NCBI GenBank assembly: GCA_003427395.1
Contig: BFEA01000016.1
Location: 5,148,678-5,178,486, forward strand
DNA from: Chara braunii
Taxonomy: Eukaryota > Streptophyta > Charophyceae > Charales > Characeae
Length of the DNA: 29,809 bases
Direction: 5' to 3'
Position 1 is the first letter of the stretch; each line of letters begins with the position of its first letter. Shown here in pieces: positions 10,370-19,256 of the stretch. The position numbers were made by a program, and so were the translations under genes. The notes under the pieces are model-generated. The model was not told where the DNA came from, ran no database searches, and worked only from the letters and a program-made list of their open reading frames with translations.

Positions 10370-11860
10370 ACCATGATTCCAGATACCTCTTTATGCAATT
10401 ACATATGTGAGAGGGTGAGAGTTGTTCTCATGAATAGGAAGACAGTAGGAGATATCATACACAACAAGCGCAACTAGGTGAAGCGAGACATTGCGACCTG
10501 TACTTGTGTAGAGTTTGACCTACCAAGGGTTCACGGACATATGAAAGTTTGTTTTGACAACATCAAACACTCGCTGAAGTTCTTGCACAATTCGTGAAAT
10601 ATCACCAAAGGTCGAGAGAGGTTTCAAAACATCATCAATGATATCAAGGAAGCTGCAAGACCTTGGGTCAAAGGTAAGGAGGTTATCGTGAAAGATGACA
10701 GAGTGTTTGCATGTTGGGAGGTAAACAAGATGGATAATCAAGTGAGGATGACGGAAGAACAGGGGAGGTCGTGGTTTCATTTTTTGTCTATTTTAGTGGC
10801 AATACTAGTGATAGAAAATCATACCATGATCGTTTTTCCTGTTATGTATCTTCATGCTCATCACATGACTTTCCGATGGAACGGTGAATATGTTCATATG
10901 GAGGAACCAAAATGTGATGTCCTGAGTGATGCAAGGAGTGATTATGTTGGTAATGATATGAAGAAAATCGTTGAGTGGGGGAAACATGGGAGGATTGGTT
11001 CGCCGTATGTTAAACAAAAAAACAAAGACTTAGAACGCTAAAGACCGATTTGCTCCAACGACTTCTGATTCCGCACGAATGGCCAATGCGAGACTGGGGA
11101 GAGCGGTAAGATATATGCTTATGTGCTTAACAAGGTGTCACTTTTATCGTTAATCCACTAACGAACCATGTCAGACTCTACGACGATATAAAAAAAGTTT
11201 GAGTGGAAAGATTGATGCAGTATTAGCTCGTAGCTTGGATATAAAATATACGTTTGCTAAATTATCTCATGAGAGCGTAATGAAAGTAGTCGATTGGATT
11301 CTGAAGTTGAACAAAGGGAAAGGTTTAAGGATCGTCCGAGTAAGTAGGAGAGTAAGGATTGCAGAATGGTCAAATTAGTAACCAATGAAGATAGTTTCAT
11401 CACAATAGACATCGGGTTTATAAGAAGAGTGTTGGTGTATGACCTGTCCCATGCATATATCAAATGTGGTTCGATGATTATTCGATAGGTCTTTGGCATT
11501 CCCGTTGGGAGGAACTCTAGCCCGACTCTAGCATGCCTAGTAAGTGCAAACGTTGAAGTTGTTTTCCTGGCTTCTCTTGGGAATGAAAGACACCTGGTCC
11601 GAGGCGTACGACTGATTGATGATATCGCAATACTTATTGGGGTTCGTTAATAATATATTGCTTCTTGGAAGAAAGTCGCGGATATCTTAACAAATTTTGA
11701 GTCTGCTCAAGACTCGGAACTGAAGATGGTCCGCAAGGATAACGATACGAATTCTTTCGAGTTTCTTGGGGCAATGGTACATGTGCACAAGCGGTTATCA
11801 GGTAACTGGAATTTTGGGAATGAAAATTATGAAGTAAGAGTTTTGGGCAGTCTGAAAATT
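10370..11860 (+). pseudogene. Degenerate Penelope-type reverse transcriptase
   Basis: Frame 1 (about 10370-11041) reads NRKTVGDIIHNKRN, a stop, then CTCVEFDLPRVHGH with a CxC pair at 10499-10507. A second frame (11043-11390) reads RFAPTTSDSARMANARLGRA and the catalytic motif A, SLDIKYTFAKLSHESVM, with its Asp. After another shift, motif B reads VFGIPVGRNSSPTLA (from 11489, just after a TAG at 11486-11488), motif C reads RLIDDIAIL (near 11606-11635), and FEFLGAMV follows near 11757. The two motif-C aspartates remain. The pattern suits Penelope-like RTs better than LINE or LTR RTs. In-frame TAA codons follow motif C near 11648. Confidence 0.7.
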
Positions 11861-12384
11861 CTTAATGGTCCTGAAGTGGTGAAAGGTCCAAAGACCCTGA
11901 AAACCACATGTTTAAGAAGGTTGCATCCTGAAGTGGTGAATGGTGTCCTGAAGTGATCACGTGAGAGTTTTGGGCAGTCTGAAAATCTTGAATGGTCCTG
12001 AAGTGGTGAAAGGTCCGAAGACCATGAAAACCACATGTTTTAGGGTCTTCGGACCTTTCACCGCTTCAGGACCATTCAAGTCTGAAAATGCTAAATGGTA
12101 CTGAAGTGGTGAAAGGTCCGAAGACTATGAAAACCACCCTTCACCACTTAAGGATGCAACCTGCCTAAACAAGTGGTTTTTAGGGTCTTCGCAACTTTCA
12201 TCACTTCAGGACCATTCAGAATTTTCAAAGTAGTGAAAGGCCCGAAGACCATGAAAACCACTTGTTTACGCAAGTTGCATCCTAAAGTGGTGAAGGGTGT
12301 CCTGAAGTGGTAAAGGTCCGAAGAACCTAAAAACCACATGTTTAGGCAGGCTGTATCCTGAAGCAGTGAAGGGTGTCCTGAAGT
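11846..12384. repeat. Array of repeats in alternating orientation, with foldbacks
   Basis: Built from copies of a unit containing CCTGAAGTGGTGAAAGGTCC, GAAGACC, TGAAAACCACATGTTTA and GGTTGCATCCTGAAGTGGTG. Units start near 11846, 11975, 12080 and 12229. Two strong foldbacks exist. Arms 11991-12023 and 12044-12076 (33 bases, one mismatch, 20-base loop) form one. Arms 12083-12137 and 12173-12227 (55 bases, several mismatches) form the other. The array sits between the RT end and the right pseudo-LTR. Its first unit overlaps the end of the RT frame (11726-11956). Confidence 0.8.
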
Positions 12385-12644
12385 GTTGATTAAAATTAGA
12401 CTGTTGTTAACCTTCTCTCTACCATCATACCCAAAACAAGGAATTAGAAACCATTGTGCCAGAGAGGTGAGATCCAGATTCATTCCATGCAAGATTACGA
12501 CTCTTTCTCTTTCAAAAAAAGTGAAGAAATCAAAATTGACATCAAGTATGTTGATGATCAGTCGCATGACATCTATGGAGGAAGATATTATGGCTGCAAT
12601 CCGAGCATTGATGTTGGAAGCAAACGTTTGGGGCGACACCCCAG
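12385..12644. other. Spacer between foldback array and right pseudo-LTR
   Basis: A plus frame near 12454-12678 stays open, but has no recognised motif and shifts into the pseudo-LTR. It may be the C-terminal end or 3' leader of the element. Confidence 0.35.
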
Positions 12645-13604
12645 AGGTCTCTCTCGGGTCTCTTGCTCGTTTTGCTAGAGTGGGTGGGGGTAAGTGGGGG
12701 GCTTTGCTCCTTGACTATTACCCTGACTTTCAGAAGTATCCGAGATAGACCCATATAGGTGCATATTTTTCAGCTATAATTTTATTTAAATCGTCTTTTT
12801 GATAACGGAGACCCCTGTTCATCAGTGCACTTTCCTAGGCTTCGATGAATAGGTTTCGTTGTCGATTTTTGTGGGCTCAGGCAGCCGATGTAGCAGATTT
12901 GTCTCTTTGTTCTTCTGTTTTGTTCTTTCGGGTAATTAACGATCAGGAAAGTACTATATCATATCGTTTTTCGATAGAGTCTATTTTGAACGACGGTGTC
13001 AGTCGTCGAATTTGGTAACACTGGTGAAGGGGGTCATTTAGCCGTCTCCAGAGAAAAAAAATAAACGGTGGGTCTGCAATGCTTTAGAAGGTTCGGCGAT
13101 GCCCGTCAATATCTTTTACAGAACAGAGAGGCGTTGGTGTGACTTTTGTAACGAGACGAGCATAGAGAGGAGAGGAAGGGTGTATGAGAAGGCGAAGGAC
13201 ATCCATGAAAAACCGGTTCGAGATTCTACATCCGTTGGACAATACAAATTATGAGTAGTGTATGTTTCTGTGGCACATAGGTGGCTATGATAAGGGGGGA
13301 GATGCAAATTTTGGGAATGTTTTTGACCTGCATCGCGTAATATGGAACAAAGGAAAGATGACTGTATTTGGGTATGTGAGAGTACGGAGATGAGGGAAGT
13401 AGAGATGAGTGGATGGGGTGGTGGATCGTGATGGAAGAGGGTGGAGTTAGATGATTTGGTTGGAGTCGTGGGTATTTAAGTTTGAGAGAGGGATAGCCTT
13501 AACCCTCTCTCACCATGCAACCGAGTTTTACTGGGTTTTCTGAAGAAGCTTCCTAAGGATGTTGTGGTGTACGCTCACGATGAAACGCGTCGGAGTGTTG
13601 CGTA
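12645..13604 (+). repeat. Right pseudo-LTR of the Penelope-like element
   Basis: Collinear with 6630-7586 over its whole length, from CTCTCGGGTCTCTTGC to GTTGCGTA, with small indels. It keeps the hairpin (about 12826-12865), a TATA-like TATTTAAG (13473-13480) and CCCTCTCTCACCATGCAA (about 13503-13520). After it the sequence runs into ACGTGCACGTGC and a long GA tract. Confidence 0.8.
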
Positions 13605-13667
13605 CACGTGCACGTGCGGGCGTTTCCGTTCTCTATTGTGAAAATGGGATGCCCACACGCGCAAGCG

Positions 13668-13669
<2 letters not shown>

Positions 13670-13743
<74 letters not shown>
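13670..13743. repeat. GA microsatellite
   Basis: About 36 GA units in a row, followed by a G run and the short palindrome GCAGCAATTTGCTGC (13757-13771). The same succession (GA tract, G run, GCAGC core) recurs at 16118-16200. Confidence 0.95.
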
Positions 13744-13747
<4 letters not shown>

Positions 13748-13844
13748 GGGGGGGGCAGCAATTTGCTGCGGCCCTCCGAAATATTTGGAGGTCCGAGAGG
13801 CTCGACAAGAAGAATGAAGTTTAGTTTTATATTGTCTGCTTGTG

Positions 13845-14414
13845 NNNNNNNNNNNNNNNNNNNNNNNNNNNNNNNNNNNNNNNNNNNNNNNNNNNNNNNN
13901 NNNNNNNNNNNNNNNNNNNNNNNNNNNNNNNNNNNNNNNNNNNNNNNNNNNNNNNNNNNNNNNNNNNNNNNNNNNNNNNNNNNNNNNNNNNNNNNNNNNN
14001 NNNNNNNNNNNNNNNNNNNNNNNNNNNNNNNNNNNNNNNNNNNNNNNNNNNNNNNNNNNNNNNNNNNNNNNNNNNNNNNNNNNNNNNNNNNNNNNNNNNN
14101 NNNNNNNNNNNNNNNNNNNNNNNNNNNNNNNNNNNNNNNNNNNNNNNNNNNNNNNNNNNNNNNNNNNNNNNNNNNNNNNNNNNNNNNNNNNNNNNNNNNN
14201 NNNNNNNNNNNNNNNNNNNNNNNNNNNNNNNNNNNNNNNNNNNNNNNNNNNNNNNNNNNNNNNNNNNNNNNNNNNNNNNNNNNNNNNNNNNNNNNNNNNN
14301 NNNNNNNNNNNNNNNNNNNNNNNNNNNNNNNNNNNNNNNNNNNNNNNNNNNNNNNNNNNNNNNNNNNNNNNNNNNNNNNNNNNNNNNNNNNNNNNNNNNN
14401 NNNNNNNNNNNNNN
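13845..14414. other. Assembly gap (570 N)
   Basis: Unresolved bases between a GA/G-rich left flank and a C-rich right flank. The gap probably hides low-complexity sequence. Open frames drawn across it are meaningless. Confidence 0.99.
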
Positions 14415-14535
14415 CCCCCCCCTCCTCCTCCTTATTTTGTGAGTTTCACCGCAGCAACTTTTTTTTTCCGAGAAAAGAAAATGGAGTGGGACCCAAGCTC
14501 GACAAAAAATAGGCTCTGAGGTACTAGTGTTTTAA
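14415..14535 (-). mobile_element. Right end of a foldback-family element
   Basis: Reads C run, T-rich stretch, then GGTACTAGTGTTTTAAC (14519-14535), the complement of an arm like GTTAAAACACTAGTACC. With the GA tract and GCAGC core at 13670-13771, this would be the right half of an element whose CT tract lies in the gap. Confidence 0.4.
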
Positions 14536-15833
14536 CAATACAATCCGCGTGTATCATCTTCACCGTGTCTGCTAGTGCACTCATGAAGTGGAGTCTTGGA
14601 GAGTGGAGAGTTGGTGCAGTGGTGAACCAAAAATCACGTAGTGGGAGAGTTCTTCAGCTCTCCACGATAGCCTCCATATCTAAGGCCAGATATACGAAAA
14701 GTGCCCTGGTCATCGGCTCGGTACAGGGTATAAAGGGCGGCAAGAAGGAAACCATGCAGCCCCATGAAGCCCATGTTGTTCAAACCCAGGTCCCACTCTC
14801 GGATGAAAGCGGCCTCCATGGGCCGTTGGGGGCTACGACCTACATGTATCCTTGCATGTATGAGTTCGTGTGAAGAACTCTTAGTCTATTGCAATCTGGG
14901 TATGGCGGTTGCAACCTTAGGCAGACACCCTATCCTTGGTGCCGCCAGTTTCGGGCACTCGCGCTGGGCGGCCGCAACAACATTTGTTTCTCCATTTTAC
15001 TTGTTGGATATTGTGGACAAAAACTTTCGACAACATTTGTTTCACTATAGTAGTATACTATTACGGGGAACCTGTAGCAACCACATCCATGCTCAAGCCT
15101 CCAATGAGGGAACATGCGGGAGCTGCACCCACCAGCAAGTGCAATACCTACTACAGCAGGTAGGCGATACCGGTCATGGGTCAGCCGGGGCCAAGTCCCA
15201 CTACCGAATGTAAAGGTTTTGGTCCGCCCTACGCCGCACGGTGTGACGTTCGATCCAGCCGTGGACCGAAGAAGATCGCAAGGAGCGAAAATAACGTAGG
15301 CACGGTATGTAAAATAGTGATTTAAACGCCGTCTTTCATTGGTGGACGATTTTTTTTTTTTTTGCAAACGCCGTTCGTCCAGTTTTTGTTTCTGGCATGG
15401 TGTGGGATATGCAAGAAATGGAAACCCCAAGGGTCCACTGACGGCATGCGCATCCTCAGTCTGTCACCGCAATAGGAAAATGTTGTCCCCTCACTGACTT
15501 GTGCAGAGGCGGATTGTGCCGGCTCTTGCAGAGGGCTTAATCTCTTATCATTGCGCTTTGGGGGTGGCGTTGAGTCGAGCAGCCCAAGACTCTTACTTTT
15601 CGACTGCCACGGTATGCCGCACACAATTTTCTTTTTTTTTTCCCTTCTCCGTGCCATGCAGTGCAAGGAACCAAAACTTTTCATGTGGTAGTGAGACTTG
15701 GCCCCCGCTAACATTAGGACCGAGCTTCTCGATGGGCAAGTCACTGTTTCTCCCCTGCGGTCCCCTCCTCTTATGAACGTCAGCAATCTTTACTCAATGT
15801 CACTCGGGAGACCAACAACATATGTCTAGGTGG
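14536..15833. other. Intergenic repeats, no gene recognised
   Basis: Contains a TATAAAGGG string near 14728, a repeated CAACATTTGTTTC near 14982 and 15029, and an inverted pair at 15189-15225 and 15667-15705. Open frames of 90-166 residues exist on both strands, but they overlap each other, cross the inverted pair and show no domain. I do not call a gene. Confidence 0.4.
15189..15705. repeat. Inverted repeat pair about 37 bases long, 440 apart
   Basis: GGCCAAGTCCCACTACC-(n)-GGTTTTGGTCC at 15189-15225 is matched in reverse complement at 15667-15705 with a few differences. A related AGTGGGACTTGGCC lies at about 26717-26731, so the motif is dispersed. Confidence 0.6.
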
Positions 15834-16043
15834 CTTAAACCTTCAGTACTTGGCCCAGTTATCAACTCGAGCATCTACCGACCGGTATGTCGAGCCTTGT
15901 CGAGTCTCGAACCATCGGGCGTTAACTTCCTAAACGTACTTGGAGAAAAACATGAAAAAAAGAAACAGAAACAAAAAGAGCACAAATGCAAAAAAAAAAC
16001 AGGATTACATCTATTATTAGAAAAAAATGGAAAAAAAAAAAAC

Positions 16044-16113
16044 ACATGATGGTGTATCTTTCCATATTCTAGCGGAATATTCACTCTCGTTTTGCACATT
16101 TTGAGAATGGTGG
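16044..16113 (-). mobile_element. Truncated arm of the MITE-like unit
   Basis: Matches the right arm of the palindrome at 1832-2046 through GGTGTATCTTT, TAGCGGAATATTCACTCTCG and TTTTGCACATTTTGAGA, ending GTGGAG. Its other end is missing where an A-rich run begins. Confidence 0.7.
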
Positions 16114-16142
16114 AGTGAGCGAGAGAGAGAGAGAGGGGGGGA

Positions 16143-16145
<3 letters not shown>

Positions 16146-16184
<39 letters not shown>
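16146..16184 (+). repeat. Homopolymer of 39 G
   Basis: An uninterrupted G run after a short GA tract. It could form stacked G-quadruplexes. Its length is also a likely place for sequencing error. Confidence 0.9.
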
Positions 16185-16187
<3 letters not shown>

Positions 16188-16564
16188 CGAGTTTGCGGCG
16201 GCTCGTTTCGAAAAACGAAACAGGAATGACTATTCCCGCTTTCATGGAAAAATGCATTCCAGTTTTTGAACTTTTTTTTTGTTTTTTCCCTCTCTCTCTC
16301 TCTCTCCTTTGCTCCCTCCCTCCCTCCCTCTCACGCGACTTTTGTTTTTTTTTTAAAGTTTATTTTCATTATTATTATTATTATTTTTATTTGATTTTTT
16401 TTTTTCTTTCTTCGTTTTCTCTGTAGTGTGGTCGCGACAAAATTGGGGCCCGACCTTCAAGCAGCGACCAGACCTTCCCTTGGCCGAGCCCCGAACAATG
16501 TGGCGCGTTAACGACAAAGGCCCATGGCCAATGTATGGGCCAAGTACTGCTAGTGGTGGGTTAA

Positions 16565-16867
16565 AAAAAAAAAAAAAAACTTATCTTCTCCTCATTGGAG
16601 GACAACCATCTATTTTTCTCTCACCTCACATATTTTTTAAATGGCGTTCTGTCATGTCATGGAACATATCTTTCTTTCACTACTTACCTACCACTACTCC
16701 TAAGGTTAAACAAGGGACCCCTGCAAGAGGCTCGCCACACAGCCTTTCGAATGAAGGTGTTTTCTGAAAGGTGTCAGACTTTTTTCGAAAGTCTGCTAGT
16801 CGAAAGGAACCCCGCCCCTCACCACACAGACTTTCGAAACACTGAGGCCTTTCTATATGGACATAAG
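16565..16867. other. Intergenic segment with TTTCGAAA-rich repeat
   Basis: From about 16715 to 16850 the sequence carries GCTCGCCACACAGCCTTTCG and several TTTCGAAA palindromes. A related segment lies inverted at about 26480-26625. Open frames on both strands (16595-16918 plus, 16680-16913 minus) mirror each other because of the palindromes and are not supported as genes. Confidence 0.4.
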
Positions 16868-16989
16868 GGTCTGGCTCCACTGCTCTGGACGCGTGTAAAA
16901 CGAGAGTGTGCATCTTAGGCTAGAACATGGAAAGATACACCGCCATAATTTTTGTCTTTTGTGCATGTCGAGAGTAGTGGAGCCAGACC
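16868..16989. mobile_element. 122-base MITE-like element with 14-base inverted ends
   Basis: GGTCTGGCTCCACT (16868-16881) is the exact complement of AGTGGAGCCAGACC (16976-16989). The interior matches one arm of the palindrome at 1832-2046 through GCTAGAACATrGAAAGATAC, ACCGCCAT and TTGTCTTTTGTGCATGTCG. It is the single-unit form of that family. It lies directly beside the A tail of the LINE, with only a few bases between. Confidence 0.8.
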
Positions 16990-17011
16990 GTTGTTTTTTT
17001 TTTTTTTTTTN

Positions 17012-17395
17012 TTGAAGCAAAATGCAATCTCATTATATAATTGAAACAGAGGTCAAGGACCTTACAAGTTAACCTGGAATACTGACAGCATCAGCCAACT
17101 TAGGTTACAGGTTCTACCCTGCGGAAGTCCGTGCCACGACATTTCTCATGTGCTATTTTCCTAAGTTAGACTTAGACAGATGAACTTGGACTTCCATTTG
17201 CAAATGAATGAAATAGGTAGCACTAATCTTAGGTGATGATGAATCGGACCACAACCAATGACTAAAGCACAACTCAAGTAGGGTGTCTTGGCTAAACTAG
17301 TCTGGGACTGACTCGGTCCAGAGGACAACCGTCCTGGTCCTACTGACACTCTCCTAACGGTCCATCGCAGCCCTGCAGAATCGAGTATCCTGGTT
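17012..17395 (-). other. 3' untranslated region of the LINE
   Basis: Lies between the last coding traces and the A tail, with no conserved reading frame. The end reads TTGCATTTTGCTTCAA before the A run. Confidence 0.55.
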
Positions 17396-18483
17396 TTACC
17401 AGTCTAACCTACAGTGACACATACCCCACCCATATGTTAATGCTCCTCTAACCTCTACTGAATGTGTCCTCCAGGATCCACTTCGACAAAACCAAACCTC
17501 TCTATGAGTGCGCCGCTGCAAGTTCGTTGTTTTTTTCCCCAAGTGTGGAAAAACCAATGCAGTTGGTGGCAACTCCCTTTCCTTGATTTTGCCTTCCTCC
17601 TCCAGTCGACCCAAATGACATGCTTCAGACCCTGTTTAGTGTATCGTTTCATCTCCGCATATGAAAAAGGGTGTTTTTGAAACCTTGACTTATTTCTATC
17701 CAACCAGACTGTTTCGCAGATCAGGCCTCGGACAACATAAGCTACATAGCCTCAACCCTGATGACCTTTGATGTTCTTCGGTAGGAAGTCTGGAAGTATC
17801 CATTGTTCCTTCCATTCCACCCCCTGGCCTCCAAATTCTCCCCAGTGGTGGGCTCACAAATTCCAGATCCTCTTTGATGCAGGGCACTCCCACCACGGGT
17901 GCTTAGTGGATTCGAAGGGCCACTTGCACCTCGTGCATGCGAGATTCACCACCATTTCTCTGCTAGTTAGGCAGTCAACCGAGGGAGAAACCATCAACGA
18001 CAGTAGCCATAGCAGACTGACATGCTTCCCATAGGGGAGGGAGGATAAAATTTTCCACACTCATTCAAACTTAGGTTCCACCTCAGAGAGGTCTTCCTCC
18101 CAGACCGCCTGCCAGTGGGGGATTGTCACTTGTGTTGGTGACTTGAGCTTTTGCTTGTACTGTTTGTACCCTGCAGCAACCGAGTAGTCATACATATGTA
18201 GAGATTCTTCTTCTGCATTCTTGACCGACCAGCTCCATGTTGTCGGGTCAATGTTGAGTTGCTTGAGCGGAAGCATGCCCACCCATGTGGAAATGCGGAC
18301 CGAAGGACGTCTGCTGTGTACCTCTAGGACACACGCTTGAGATGGGTTATCCCAAATTTGTATTGCGTCTTCTTCAATGAAAGAAAGTGTATTCTCAGGT
18401 CCTGTGCACTTCCACCATTCAATCCGTTTCCAGAACATATGCTCTTCTTCTCCCGGTTGGTGAGGGATGTACCAAGTGCCCAT
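17396..18483 (-). pseudogene. C-terminal region of LINE ORF2 with zf-RVT finger
   Basis: A stretch from 18483 to 18061 is open, with WKCTGPENTLSFIEEDAIQI near its start. After one stop, 18060-17854 reads WKILSSLPYGKHVSLLWLL and the finger CTRCKWPFESTKHPWWEC, which is CX2CX8HX4C as in the zf-RVT family of plant L1 elements. An open part down to about 17455 follows in another frame. The domain is thought to help bind nucleic acid. Confidence 0.72.
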
Positions 18484-19256
18484 CGGATCTAACCCCTCTG
18501 GGCCCTAGATACCCAACCAGTCTTGAGGGAGAGCGTTGATCGGAAATCTCCAATAGGTCTCTACTCCTCTCAAGCTTTTGAGGGTATCTTTTACTTTTGT
18601 CAGTGGCTTCCACCCGCCAAGCAGGGATGACCAGAGATCAAACACTCTCACGATACCTCTTTTGACCCAGGCTTTGCCGAAGGAGCCCGCAGAGCCATCC
18701 CCCAGGAACACTGCCGTAGTGTGATATATCACATCAGGGTTCTCGAACAGCAAGTGGTTGAGGACCTCCTCCTTGGTGGAAGGTGTGTGCTGCGAGTCTA
18801 GAGGAAGACGGTGCCACGCTCAGCGGATAGGTTCCCAGAATCCGGATTTGAGTCTCTTCTTGCGAAAAGAAGGCATGAAGAAACAGGCCCGAATGTCCTG
18901 GGGTCGGCTCAACACCTGTTCCTTCATCAATATACGTTAAACCATCGTAATCCAATGCTCTCTAGTGTTCGTGGTGGCAACCCTGACTAGCCAATTCCTC
19001 AACTGAGTTTGGCTCCTCCTCGCGGGGTCCATCAAGCCAAGGGCCCCTTAAACTCTTGGAAAGGTTAGCGTATCAAACGTTATTTTCGACAAAAACCCTT
19101 TCGTAATTTGGGTCCGTGGTTTCCAAATGAACCGGACTACCAACCTTCTAACAGCCTTTACCACCCCCTCCTCTAGTTCCTTCACGGTAGAGATGAACCA
19201 CAAAATCTAAAAGAGGGCCATATTGGTCACCATTGCTCTCCTATTAAACACAGATG

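Larger units (their letters stand above)
7975..11860 (+). pseudogene. Penelope-like polyprotein remnant: CCHC, GIY-YIG, RT
   Basis: Coding traces run through about 3.9 kb in shifting frames. Segments in order: a gag-like start (about 7975-8360, including AISGRVWFSSTSGKTYKV and LIMQFDRVLGRVHSVG); a CCHC knuckle (8463-8504); an Arg/Glu-rich coil (8580-8733); an acidic stretch and helical region (about 8780-9245); a GIY-YIG nuclease (about 9480-9760); an RT N-terminal part with a CxC motif (10370-10780); and RT core motifs (11043-11830). The intact protein would insert the element by nicking DNA and copying its RNA into the nick. At least three frames are needed and in-frame stops occur in every domain, so it is non-functional. 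The start codon cannot be fixed. Confidence 0.72.
6630..13604 (+). mobile_element. Decayed Penelope-like retroelement with pseudo-LTRs
   Basis: Two direct repeats of about 957 and 960 bases (6630-7586 and 12645-13604) bracket a broken reading frame. In order it carries a gag-like segment, CCHC knuckle, charged coil, GIY-YIG nuclease, CxC motif and reverse transcriptase (about 7975-11860). Penelope-like elements are known to carry a GIY-YIG nuclease next to a telomerase-related reverse transcriptase and to show pseudo-LTRs from partial tandem copies. The nuclease lies N-terminal to the RT, as described for a permuted clade in green algae, protists and invertebrates. Frameshifts and stops throughout mean this copy is dead. 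Classification is by motif only; no tree was built. Confidence 0.75.
15834..16564. mobile_element. Foldback-family element with both ends present
   Basis: The left arm (15834-15857) contains CAGTACTTGGCCCA. The right arm (16536-16564) contains TGGGCCAAGTACTG and ends GGTGGGTTAA. Between them, in mirror order: GTTAAC block, A-rich stretch (about 15945-16040), a truncated MITE-like arm (16044-16113), GA/G tract (16118-16184), core (16185-16290), CT tract (16290-16332), T-rich stretch (16335-16425), GGCCGAG and GTTAACG block, right arm. This symmetry defines the family. It encodes no protein I recognise. No clear target-site duplication is visible. Confidence 0.55.

Noticed and set aside
13559-14519. 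Long open frames through the N stretch
   Set aside because: They exist only because unresolved bases hide stops; the flanks are GA and C tracts.
14728-14737. TATAAAGGG as a gene promoter
   Set aside because: No supported gene or transcript start follows it.
14930-15430. 166-residue minus-strand frame and overlapping plus-strand frames
   Set aside because: They cross a repeat pair, lack any domain and mirror each other.
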